NCBI GenBank assembly: GCA_026770585.1
Contig: MU647111.1
Span: forward strand, 1-10,502
Direction: 5' to 3'
DNA from: Baffinella frigidus
Taxonomy: Eukaryota > Cryptophyceae > Cryptomonadales > Baffinellaceae
DNA: 10,502 bases
Shown here: positions 1-6,535 of the stretch, piece by piece
How the letters are laid out: every line of letters begins with the position of its first letter
Numbering within the stretch: the stretch's first letter is position 1
The notes under the pieces: generated by a model
Told to the model about the DNA's origin: nothing
The model's database searches: none
Seen by the model: only the letters and a program-made list of their open reading frames with translations
Translations under genes and position numbers: made by a program

Positions 1-1300
1 AGCCTCATGTTAACCCAGAACCTATCGAGCACCCTCCTCCGCGCAGGACAACGGAGGCAGGAGCGAGTAGGCTGAGCGGAAATGGAACTCCAAGACCTGA
101 CAGGACAGAATCCCCCTCCACCGAAACTCTGGGATCCTGTCCCACCCCGTTACCTTAAACCCGACAACCGAAGGGACCCTCTATCTTGAACGATAACCCT
201 GAAATCGGGAAAGTACGACTACCGCTTCCGCTCACAGCATGAGGCATTGGCAAACCGGGCGCGACCCCTTCTAAGCGTTTGAACGCCGTGTCAGTGCTAG
301 ACCAAACCTAATGGGGAGAAGAAGAAGAGCTCCTGATTCTTCCCACGTTGCCTCCTCTAGGAATCACCGCCGCGCAAATAGGCTCAGCACAAGACAGAAA
401 ACACGTCGGCTAAATCTGCCTAACTCGAGAAAGACTCTTGACCCTAAAATCTGACTCTATCGTCCCTCTTCTCTCAAGGTGACCCTGAAGTGGAAAGGAT
501 CCAAGAACACCCTTCTCCTCTCCACGGCCGGCCACCCCAGGTGCCGTCGTTCCCGATCTGAATGACTACTTTGAAAGAAAAAGCTCTTCTCCCAAAGATT
601 CGGAAGATGGAAAGTGATATCGATCTGACTTGACTAAAAGGCCTCACCTCTAAGCGACAAGGAATGAGACGAAAGCGACGCCGAGCCGAGAAGAAGTTTC
701 CGACCTTGGTCTGATTCCTGAAACTCACTCCTTCGGCCTCTGCTTGAGGCTCACTCGCCTTAAACCTCCTCACCGCTGAACCCCTACGTCAGGGGTCGTC
801 CCGACTCTTCCAAATCGGAGGAAGTCGCAATCCTACCTCTGATCCTCTTATGAGGGTTTCTCTCCACTGACTCCCCCAACCTCCAGGCTGTCCTCCAGGC
901 GACGAACTAACCTCAGATCTAAAGTATCCCTCTCTATCCTCTTACATCTTGTCTGTCAAGAACGAGAGAATGCCACTCCTCAAAAGAACAAATCAACTCG
1001 ACCGCCCCTCTCCAGGACGGTATCTAAGCGTCTCTTACCCACGGAACGCCTTCTCGACAAAGACGCATGCTCCGCTCTTCTCTCCGCGCACTCAACCCCC
1101 TGGGAAGAGGAGCTCGACTAGTAGATGTGTCTCTTTCTCCTCGTGAGCGAGGGTGAGAGACCAGTATGAGATGGATAGGTTATGAGCCTCCCGAGAGTAG
1201 CAAGGAAGGCTCAGGACCCCCTGGGATACTTAAGAAAGATCAACTTAAGGACGCCTGGACGAAGCAGTTGACTTACCAAAGTCAAATGAGGTGAGAAAAG
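1..1300. other. No recognisable gene
   Basis: No frame here gives a protein I recognise. Several stop-free stretches without a good start exist, for example frame 3 open from the window edge to a TAA at 156-158, and the same frame from 843 to a TAG at 1119-1121 (92 codons). Their peptides are rich in Pro, Ser, Thr, Arg and Glu. Frame 1 looks equally protein-like over 1-200, so composition alone cannot decide. A purine run at 313-330 could be a polypurine tract of a retroelement, but I found no paired long terminal repeat in the window. A decayed retroelement or a UTR or intron region is possible; neither is shown. Confidence 0.4.
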
Positions 1301-1306
1301 GGAAAC

Positions 1307-2065
1307 GTGATTAATACAAGGAAGGCAGCTAACGGCTCCAATTCCCTCCTCACGAGAGAAGGGAATTCGGGTCGGAGCTTCATCCGAAATTTGCCTGCCC
1401 ATTCCTGTGATTGTCTGCCTGCCGCGGCGCTCCGCGCCGCCTCCTGTGAGCAGATTCCCCTGCTACACTTCCATCTGCTCGTAGAGCTCTATTACATTCC
1501 GCGCGCATCACTTCACGGGCCCCTCTCGCTTCACGGGCCCCTCTCGCTGCAAGTCCGCCCCGAAAAGATCACGCCTACGTTTTTGGAAGCTGCAGCAAGA
1601 CTGGGCCCCGGGCGCGTGACGCTGGAGATGGGGGTGCAGACCGCGGTGGCTAAGGAGCTCGACGAGATCGGGCGCGTCGCGGGCGCCTGCTCCCAGCGCT
1701 CGCTCACCAAAGTCAGCGAGAAGCTCGCGCTCGTTGAGGCGCACGACCTCGACGCGGAGCTCTCGCTGATGTTCGCGCTCCCCCACCAGTCCGTGGCGTC
1801 GCTGCAGGAGAGCGTGGGGTGGTGCCGCGCGCTCCTCCCTACCGCGCGCCTCTCCGCCTTCCCGCTCATGCTCCTCCGCGGCACCCTCTTTCACCAGAGG
1901 CGCGAGGCTCTCGGACTCGTGGAGGGTTTTGTGAGCCATCCGCTCGTGGAGCGAATCCAGAGGTTCATCCCGCACGTCGTCGAGACGCCGACCATGTCAA
2001 GGGGGGACTGGAGTCGGATGGCTGATATTGCCGCGGCGCTCGAGCCTCAGAGGTCAGCCCCTTGA
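1307..2065 (+). CDS. Radical SAM protein, C-terminal half only (B12-binding radical SAM type); gene fragment or 3' exon
   Basis: Frame of 252 codons ending in TGA at 2063-2065. Residues 83-246 resemble the second half of the radical SAM barrel and the tail of cobalamin-binding radical SAM proteins. The landmarks are a Val-Arg-Pro-Glu-Lys strand at 83-87, Leu-Glu-Met-Gly-Val-Gln-Thr at 106-112 (usual E-x-G-x-Q-S/T strand), Phe-Ala-Leu-Pro-His-Gln-Ser at 156-162 (usual GLP-x-Q-T turn, Gly replaced by Ala), Phe-Pro-Leu-Met-Leu-Leu-Arg-Gly-Thr at 185-193, and Ile-Pro-His-Val-Val-Glu-Thr-Pro-Thr at 221-229 before a terminal helix. Family members cleave S-adenosylmethionine at a 4Fe-4S cluster held by CxxxCxxC; that motif and the B12 domain lie N-terminal of this segment and are missing. 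Residues 1-82 look non-homologous and include a duplicated six-residue stretch. The ATG at 1307 is therefore doubtful: either the fragment is truncated, or 1554 begins an exon after a pyrimidine-rich tract and AG at 1552-1553. Third codon positions are overwhelmingly G or C, unlike the flanks, which fits a horizontally acquired bacterial gene or a GC-biased host gene. The substrate is unknown. Confidence 0.6.
   Translation: MINTRKAANGSNSLLTREGNSGRSFIRNLPAHSCDCLPAAALRAASCEQIPLLHFHLLVELYYIPRASLHGPLSLHGPLSLQVRPEKITPTFLEAAARLGPGRVTLEMGVQTAVAKELDEIGRVAGACSQRSLTKVSEKLALVEAHDLDAELSLMFALPHQSVASLQESVGWCRALLPTARLSAFPLMLLRGTLFHQRREALGLVEGFVSHPLVERIQRFIPHVVETPTMSRGDWSRMADIAAALEPQRSAP
1424..1440. repeat. 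GC-rich hairpin
   Basis: GCGGCGC at 1424-1430 pairs perfectly with GCGCCGC at 1434-1440 around a three-base loop. It lies just before the radical SAM-like segment and may be chance in GC-rich DNA. Confidence 0.4.
1511..1546 (+). repeat. Perfect 18 bp tandem duplication
   Basis: An 18 bp unit beginning CTTCACGGGC occupies 1511-1528 and again 1529-1546 with no mismatch. It adds six residues in frame to the radical SAM-like frame, immediately before the homologous segment. It also doubles a pyrimidine-rich tract that could precede a splice acceptor AG at 1552-1553. Confidence 0.85.
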
Positions 2066-2094
2066 GTTCGCTCCTGTGTATGGTGTGAGAAGGT

Positions 2095-2197
2095 ATCCCT
2101 TAAGTGGCAAGGGGTCGTAATTGACCCTCAAGAGGTCCTAGTCAGGTCCAGGGGCCCTACAGTAGGGCCTATGCGTCTATTGGCCACTGAGGGATAA
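2095..2197. mobile_element. Short palindromic MITE-like element, copy 1
   Basis: About 103 bp bounded by imperfect inverted ends: the left end contains CCCTTAAGTGGC and the right end TGGCCACTGAGGG. It aligns along its whole length with the copy at 4355-4457, sharing AGGTCCTAG, CAGGTCC and a central hairpin in which GGCCCTAC pairs with GTAGGGCC across one A. It has no coding capacity, so it would be a non-autonomous DNA element whose transposase lies elsewhere. It starts about 30 bp after the stop codon of the radical SAM-like frame. Confidence 0.6.
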
Positions 2198-2458
2198 TCA
2201 ATGAATTCAGATGTGAAACGAATTCGGCAAGATCCCGATATTCGCCCACAGGGCCGTGCTGAATGCGGGCAGGTGAAAAGTGCACGGAGAGACGTGAGAT
2301 ACACATGTAAATTTACTCTCACACGGTAAGGCGATTGCCAACACGCACCCCCCCCGCGCCATCCGCCCCACCCTTCTTCTTGAGCTTCGAATTCGCAGTC
2401 CCGTTTCTCGCTCCCTTGCTGAGCGAGCGCCTCCCGTGAAGAACCCTATGTCTGCAGG
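2198..2458. other. Spacer without recognisable feature
   Basis: No gene or structured repeat seen. There is a run of eight C at about 2346-2354, followed by C/T-rich DNA up to the interstitial telomere repeat. Confidence 0.5.
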
Positions 2459-2550
2459 TTTAGGGTTTGAGGTTTAAGTATTTAGGGTTTAGGGTTTAGG
2501 GTTTAGGGTTTAGGGTTAAGGGTTTAGGGTTTAGGGTTTAGGGTTTAGGT
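2459..2550 (+). repeat. Interstitial telomere-type array (TTTAGGG)
   Basis: Thirteen near-consecutive units. Nine are perfect TTTAGGG (starts 2459, 2481, 2488, 2495, 2502, 2509, 2523, 2530, 2537); the variants include TTTGAGG, an eight-base unit at 2473-2480, TTAAGGG at 2516-2522 and TTTAGGT at the end. The G-rich strand is the + strand, the same direction as the array at the window's right edge. This could be a relic of an old chromosome end, a break healed by telomerase, or telomere DNA captured during repair. Confidence 0.95.
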
Positions 2551-2553
2551 TTC

Positions 2554-2614
2554 AGAAGGAGGAGAAGGAGGAGAAGAAGGAGAAGGAGGAGAAGGAGGAG
2601 AAGAAGGAGGAGGG
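2554..2614 (+). repeat. Pure purine tract (GAAGGAG-type)
   Basis: Sixty-one bases with no pyrimidine, made of GGA and GAA triplets, starting four bases after the interstitial telomere repeat. Such mirror-like purine tracts can form triplex DNA. The minus-strand poly-leucine reading frame here is a by-product of the repeat. Confidence 0.9.
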
Positions 2615-2825
2615 TCCACGGTTCTTCGAGCATGTCTGGAGTTGAAGTTAGAGACCCGTGCCTTACAGGATCAGGGATCAGGAATTGAGAAGAGTCTTGA
2701 ACATCAAGGACGCGGATGGACCCGCGCGAAGCGGGGGGGGCGCCCAAAGTCAACCTCTCAACTTTTGCGTTCCAGAGCAGGTGGTTGCTTTCTTCAATCA
2801 CGCATCTGCGATCCAGCAGTAGCAG

Positions 2826-2876
2826 ATTTGGTCGGCAAAAGAGGGGGTAGAGAATTTGGTCGGCAAAAGAGGGGGT
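2826..2876 (+). repeat. Two copies of a 23 bp motif, 28 bp period
   Basis: A 23 bp sequence starting ATTTGGTCGGCAAAAG occurs at 2826-2848 and 2854-2876 with no mismatch. The 28 bp period is not a multiple of three, so it would shift any reading frame crossing it and argues against the + frame spanning 2642-3178 being a gene. Confidence 0.9.
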
Positions 2877-3068
2877 GCACCTCGTCCCCGGTGCTGAACA
2901 ATGACACGTGGTTTGGATCGATGTTGCTGCTGACCGATGCGCGCCGGTGTCCGGCGAAGGTGGATATTGTGGTCTTGACCTGCGATCAAGGACAAGAGGC
3001 CTCTGGTGTTAATGAATCCTTCCAAAATTCAGACCGCAGGCGTTCCAACCGTTTGCTGGCAACGACTA

Positions 3069-3273
3069 TATTGTCGAAATGGGCTTCGCGCGGAATCGAG
3101 GTCAGGTCAGGAAATCAGGGAAATTTCCAAAAAATGGACTTGTATGCTACCTTAGGCATGATTTTTATCTCAAAATAGCATCTCCCACCCATAAGATGAC
3201 AAAAAGGCAAAAAATTGGGAAAATGTTGCTGACCTGACCTCGATTTTTCCGCGCGAAGCCCATTTCGACAATA
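3069..3273. mobile_element. MITE-like element with ~42 bp terminal inverted repeats
   Basis: The left arm at 3069-3110 begins TATTGTCGAAATGGGCTTCG. It is the reverse complement of 3229-3273, apart from three extra bases (AAA on the opposite strand) in the right arm. The arms end internally in a repeated GGTCA motif. The 118 bp interior is A-rich and non-coding. No clear target-site duplication is visible at the ends. The long inverted ends and lack of coding capacity fit a non-autonomous DNA transposon. Confidence 0.7.
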
Positions 3274-3334
3274 CCAGGATCGGGGTCCGCAAAAAGTTGG
3301 AGACACTTTTCGACTTTTTTTTTGTCCAACACTT

Positions 3335-3348
3335 TTGGAAGCTTCCAA
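3335..3348. repeat. 14 bp perfect palindrome
   Basis: TTGGAAGCTTCCAA is its own reverse complement. It lies about 60 bp after the inverted-repeat element. It could be a dimeric protein-binding site or chance. Confidence 0.4.
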
Positions 3349-3720
3349 GAATTACACAGACGCCGTGCACCCCCTTCCACGAAGTCACACTTGGCTAAAG
3401 TGGGCGTGCCTTGTGTAAAGTCGCTCCGGCTATCTCTATGTGAGGTATTATCCCCAGACGAAGAGAAGGTAGCTGCAGGACCTAGCGTGAGGTCTGGCAG
3501 ACACAAGTTACAAAGCGCCGGATCTTAAGTGGTTGGGGGAGGACAGTTGGGCTTCGGAGGGGGGCTGATTCAGGATTCGACATGCGGGTGCTCAGATTGG
3601 AGGGCGAGAGAACATGTTGAGTATTAATAGACCTCCGCATTGGAGGGCTGCCACTGTACCGATGCGGGCTCGTCTGAAGGCTCATAGACGTTTGGATCAC
3701 GCTTTTCAACGCGTGGGAGT
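3349..3720. other. No recognisable gene
   Basis: Unassigned sequence. It contains a lone CTTAAGTGG at 3524-3532 that matches one end of the short palindromic element family, without a visible partner end. No protein-like frame was recognised. Confidence 0.4.
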
Positions 3721-3728
3721 AACAAAGA

Positions 3729-3802
3729 ACAAGAAGAAGAAGAAAAAGAAAAAAGGGAACCGATGAAGAAGAAGAAGAAGAAGAAGAAGAAGAAGAAGAA
3801 GA
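3729..3802 (+). repeat. GAA microsatellite
   Basis: Interrupted AAG/GAA repeats from about 3729, then twelve uninterrupted GAA units at 3765-3800. The overlapping minus-strand frames with poly-Leu or poly-Phe are products of the repeat, not genes. Confidence 0.95.
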
Positions 3803-3856
3803 CGAGAAAAAGAAGAGACGCTACCATCTTGGTCCTCGTGATGGGGCTTGCGTAGG

Positions 3857-3911
3857 TGTTTGGGGAGTTGGGTTGAGGCAATGGGGTGTAGGGTTTTAGG
3901 GGTTGGGGGTA
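3857..3911 (+). repeat. G-rich, degenerate telomere-like stretch
   Basis: Contains TTTGGGG, TGTAGGG, TTTTAGGGG and TTGGGGG in succession, but not in regular 7-base phase. It may be a decayed telomere-type array. The four or more G runs could support a G-quadruplex. Confidence 0.35.
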
Positions 3912-4100
3912 CCATGTTAGCCTTCTTGAACAGCATGGACTTGTCTTTCTCCAACCTCTGCAGAGGAAGGGTGTGTCCTCGTCAGGAGCGATCGATAATT
4001 CATTGCCAAACAACCAGCGTCCGCGCCGCACATGCTACTGTCCTCGTCAGGAGTCAGGACAATGCACAGCATCATGAGGCGGGTCCGTCATACGCCTAAT

Positions 4101-4250
4101 TTATCCCAGAAAACGAGTTCTAAAACTCGTTTTCTTAAGTCAATTCCCCTACAAATTTGTCAACTTGTGCGGAGAGTAAAGAATAAGTTGACGAATTTCT
4201 AGAGGAATTGACTTAAGAAAACGAGTTTTAGAACTCGTTTTCTGAGATAA
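4101..4250. mobile_element. Foldback MITE with nested palindromes, flanked by TAAT
   Basis: The 66 bp arms at 4101-4166 and 4185-4250 are inverted copies with four mismatches, separated by an 18 bp spacer. Each arm has its own inner palindrome, a ten-base stem AAAACGAGTT / AACTCGTTTT around CTAA, so the whole element can fold as a cruciform with side stems. TAAT stands directly outside both ends (4097-4100 and 4251-4254) and is a plausible four-base target duplication. There is no coding capacity. It fits a non-autonomous foldback DNA transposon; the autonomous family cannot be named from this sequence. The high arm identity suggests it is relatively young. Confidence 0.85.
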
Positions 4251-4354
4251 TAATACACCATCGCATCACGCAACGTAAGGCTCGGGGGTATTGAAAAAGA
4301 AGACGACGCCAAAGGACGGCGCACGTGATCGGTGATGGATCAGACAGCATGCCC

Positions 4355-4457
4355 ACCCCTTAAGTGGCCTGGCGGTCAAAGTTGACTGCCACGAGGTCCT
4401 AGGCAGGTCCTAGGGCCCTACGGTAGGGCGTATGAACCTACTGGCCACTTAAGAGAT
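4355..4457. mobile_element. Short palindromic MITE-like element, copy 2
   Basis: Perfect 11 bp inverted ends: CTTAAGTGGCC at 4359-4369 and GGCCACTTAAG at 4443-4453. A central seven-base stem GCCCTAC / GTAGGGC has a one-base loop. It aligns with the copy at 2095-2197. GCATGCC occurs just outside both ends (4348-4354 and 4458-4464) and could be a seven-base target duplication. No coding capacity. Confidence 0.75.
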
Positions 4458-4494
4458 GCATGCCAACCTACTGGCCACTTAAGAGATGCATGCC
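4435..4494 (+). repeat. Perfect 30 bp tandem duplication of the element's right end
   Basis: A 30 bp unit starting AACCTACTGGCC occupies 4435-4464 and 4465-4494 without mismatch. It carries the right inverted end and the GCATGCC flank, so the element here has one left end and two right ends. The perfect identity indicates a recent slippage or unequal exchange. Confidence 0.95.
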
Positions 4495-4870
4495 CGCAGA
4501 CCTCTCAGGCGCAGGACAGAAAAGAAAGACACGCCGCGCCGCGGCAATACCACTCCAGGCTGGAAGAGGGAGTATTTTAAATGTGGGGTTGTTAAAATGT
4601 GTACCAGTCACGGGCGGTTTTGGTTACGTAGCTGGGGTGATTCCCCCACCTGGAGCAAATAACCTGACTGTTTATGTGAAAATTACTACACATCGGTCCA
4701 CTTGTAAAGGACTTGTACACATTTATAATAGTCACATTTCTAGCCTCGAGTGGTATCAGGGCTCGAGCGCCGCGGCAATATCAGTGCCCTTCGGGCGATG
4801 TGAGTCTCACGTGTTTCAAGTATATGACCCGGACAGGTTTCGTTCCGCAAAGGGGAAACCCCGGGAGTGA
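4460..4870 (+). CDS. Doubtful hypothetical frame
   Basis: A 136-codon open frame whose first ATG lies inside the end of the palindromic element, so that start is unlikely to be native. From about residue 55 the peptide has a mixed hydrophobic and aromatic composition that looks protein-like, including Val-Tyr-Val-Lys-Ile and Val-Phe-Gln-Val-Tyr. Its length alone is not beyond chance. The same frame reopens at 4922-5104 after two stops. I recognise no family. It could be a decayed exon or nothing. Confidence 0.15.
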   Translation: MPTYWPLKRCMPADLSGAGQKRKTRRAAAIPLQAGRGSILNVGLLKCVPVTGGFGYVAGVIPPPGANNLTVYVKITTHRSTCKGLVHIYNSHISSLEWYQGSSAAAISVPFGRCESHVFQVYDPDRFRSAKGKPRE

Positions 4871-4932
4871 TTTGACCAGGGGTGTGCTTGGTGAACCGCT
4901 TTGACCAGAGGAAAGCTGTGATTAGTCAAGCG

Positions 4933-4960
4933 TCGGGACTCTGCGGTAGCAGAGTCCCGA
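4933..4960 (+). repeat. Perfect 12 bp stem-loop
   Basis: TCGGGACTCTGC at 4933-4944 pairs perfectly with 4949-4960 around the loop GGTA. There is no T run after it, so it is not a typical intrinsic terminator. It may be a small foldback remnant or a structured RNA. Confidence 0.7.
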
Positions 4961-5269
4961 GGACCGTCCGCACACAACACTCCTCGCACTATCACTATTC
5001 GCGTTGGGGGGCCTGCAGCAGTAAGTAACGACTCGGGCGTAGGAGGTGGAGTTATAATCCATCCGGAAAATGCTTGTATGAGCGGCCGACTCGGGGTACA
5101 GTAAGTGGCACAATGCGTAGCATGTGCGGCACTGACGCTGATTATTTGGCGATAAATTATCAATCTCTCTCACGACTCGGGACAAGCAGGGCTGTTCGGT
5201 GCGGCCTTTCAGGGTCGTACCTGGCGCCGATGGGTCGTGCGTGTGCAACTTTTGACAGAGATGGGCCCG

Positions 5270-5342
5270 GTTTCTGAAACCCGTTGCACATCAACGTTTG
5301 AAACCCGTTGCACTTCGACGTTTGAAACCTTGGCGCATCGAC
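5270..5342 (+). repeat. Diverged ~24 bp tandem repeat, three copies and part of a fourth
   Basis: Units beginning GTTTGAAAC or GTTTCTGAAAC occupy 5270-5295, 5296-5319 and 5320-5342, and a fourth diverges from 5343. The middle two repeat a short Thr-Phe-Glu-Thr peptide in one + frame. No gene can be assigned to it. Confidence 0.75.
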
Positions 5343-5401
5343 GTTTGAACCACCACGCGCATCACGACCCCTGCGCGCTGGTGGTCCCCAGGGCCCAGTA
5401 T

Positions 5402-5546
5402 GCCACTAGCCCTTGGGAGGTGGCTCAAATAGTGCTCTGGAACCTTTTCGATTTACCTTGACATCGGGGTCGAATCCGACCCCGACGCAAGGTAAATTCG
5501 AAGACCTTCCAGGGCACTATTTAAGCCACTTGTGAGGGCTGGTGGT
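5402..5546. mobile_element. Long imperfect hairpin, ~70 bp arms
   Basis: The left arm 5402-5472 and right arm 5477-5546 are inverted copies with scattered mismatches and small indels around the four-base loop AATC. The innermost eight pairs are perfect (CGGGGTCG / CGACCCCG). A long stem with an almost absent loop suits a foldback element, and the transcript would be a single long hairpin of the kind processed into small RNAs. No coding capacity and no clear target duplication. Confidence 0.75.
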
Positions 5547-5688
5547 GGGGCACGGACCCGCTCGGTGGGGATGACTTCGCGGCGGATCTCTTGAAACCGG
5601 ATCGCCGGCGTCAGCCACGAGTACCTGCCCAACACCGGGGGGGGATAAAGCATCTGGAGGGTTCACAGAGGTTGGATGAGACTGGAGA

Positions 5689-5715
5689 AGATGTCCTACC
5701 TGCTGTAGGACATCT
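5689..5715 (+). repeat. Perfect 11 bp stem-loop
   Basis: AGATGTCCTAC at 5689-5699 pairs with GTAGGACATCT at 5705-5715 around the five-base loop CTGCT. No T run follows. Its role is unknown. Confidence 0.7.
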
Positions 5716-5755
5716 CACCTGCAGGTCCCCACCACCTGCCCCCCCTGAGTCCGGT

Positions 5756-5985
5756 GGGCACACTCAGCACCGGACACGACTCCGGACACGACTCCGGACA
5801 CGACTCCGGACACGACTCCGGACACGACTCCGGACACGACTCCGGACACGACTCCGGACACGACTGCGGCCACGCGTACCTACAAACTGAATCCGTGGCA
5901 TGCCACGAGAGATTCTTGGTGGGGGTATTTCGTGGCTGACATTGGAGCCATTGGCTGGCATTTGAGCCTTTTGCATGTTTTTATA
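5756..5985 (+). repeat. Diverged duplicated block, copy 1
   Basis: Two landmarks here recur in the same order further right: GCACACTCAGCACCGG, just before the minisatellite, and a GGAGCCATTGGCTGGCATTTGAGCC-like stretch near 5943-5968. Their partners lie at 6221 and 6495. The intervening lengths differ (about 180 and 270 bp), partly through expansion of the minisatellite here. Confidence 0.55.
5770..5877 (+). repeat. 12 bp minisatellite, eight exact copies plus one diverged
   Basis: The unit CCGGACACGACT occupies 5770-5865 in eight identical copies, followed by a diverged unit at 5866-5877. Because 12 is a multiple of three, all frames through it stay open and give four-residue repeats on both strands. 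That alone does not make it a gene. A lone copy of the left flank plus about two diverged units lies at 6221-6255. Confidence 0.95.
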
Positions 5986-6033
5986 GGAGAAATCATAGGA
6001 GAAATTACGATGGCATGGGTAATTTTACCTATG
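5983..6033 (+). repeat. 12 bp direct repeat and small inverted repeat
   Basis: ATAGGAGAAATC at 5983-5994 is followed directly by ATAGGAGAAATT at 5995-6006. Shortly after, CATGGGTAA and TTACCTATG (6014-6033) form an imperfect inverted repeat. AT-rich DNA follows. Confidence 0.6.
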
Positions 6034-6218
6034 AATCCTAATTAAATTAAATGACACCCCCACAGAAATGCTGGGAGGTTGTGCATGCACGGTCTTCTCC
6101 CGAAAGGCCGCCCTGCTGGCGTGCACCCCCAGGCTTGCATTGCTTCGCTCGCTCGCTGTCTGCGCCTTGGAAAGCGTACGTGTTCATCGCGGTTGTCATC
6201 TCAGTGGTCATCTCGGGT
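6034..6218. other. Spacer without recognisable gene
   Basis: Short overlapping + frames exist in all three phases with no recognisable product, no repeated structure and no clear initiation context. Confidence 0.4.
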
Positions 6219-6535
6219 GTGCACACTCAGCACCGGACACGACCCCGGAGACGATCATCGCTGCGAACGAGATGCAAATAACAGGCCGCTGCGAGAGGAG
6301 CGCCCCATTCAAGTTCTAGCGATTAGAGTAGGTGCGGACAAGGTGCCCTGGAGCCACTTACCAGCCATTGGGGGCTTCACTCATACAGTCCAGTCCATCT
6401 GAACGATTTGTACTGGAATCCTATCCATTGCCCTGAAATCTAACCGGAATTTCACATTGGATCCAAGGTGCAACGGAACTCGGTCTGGGAGGCTAGAGCC
6501 AATGACTGGCATTTGAGCCATTTTCATGCTGCTTA
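6219..6535 (+). repeat. Diverged duplicated block, copy 2
   Basis: Carries the same two landmarks as 5756-5985: GCACACTCAGCACCGG at 6221-6236 and a TGGCATTTGAGCC motif near 6507-6519. It has only a vestige of the 12 bp minisatellite. The sequence just after it (6550-6595) also resembles 5551-5590 loosely (ACGGACCC then GGTGGGGA). Confidence 0.5.

Noticed and set aside
3-1121. Frame 3 read through stops as one protein, implying a reassigned code or C-to-T decay
   Set aside because: Stop frequency is only modestly below chance, and frame 1 looks equally protein-like over part of the region.
300-1310. Retrotransposon long terminal repeat after the purine run at 313-330
   Set aside because: No second repeat, no paired TG...CA ends and no primer-binding site found in the window.
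2538-2801. Minus-strand frame with a long poly-leucine run
   Set aside because: It is the complement of the GGA/GAA purine tract, and the rest has no recognisable protein character.
2642-3178. 178-codon + frame
   Set aside because: It crosses an exact duplication with a 28 bp period and enters the inverted-repeat element at 3069; no motif is recognised.
3624-4031. Minus-strand frames with poly-Phe or poly-Leu near 3765-3800
   Set aside because: Products of the GAA microsatellite; both alternative phases are also open there.
5464-5484. T-arm-like sequence of a tRNA (GGTCGAATCC)
   Set aside because: The stem extends into a 70 bp hairpin and there is no acceptor, D or anticodon arm.
5770-5877. 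Possible CRISPR array
   Set aside because: Units are contiguous 12-mers with no spacers, in a eukaryotic context.
5591-5976. Frames encoding four-residue repeats on both strands
   Set aside because: A 12 bp tandem repeat keeps every stop-free phase open; there is no flanking protein-like sequence.
5940-6530. Resemblance to the dinoflagellate spliced leader around the TTTGAGCC motifs
   Set aside because: Only about 8-14 matching bases with gaps; the conserved core is not present.
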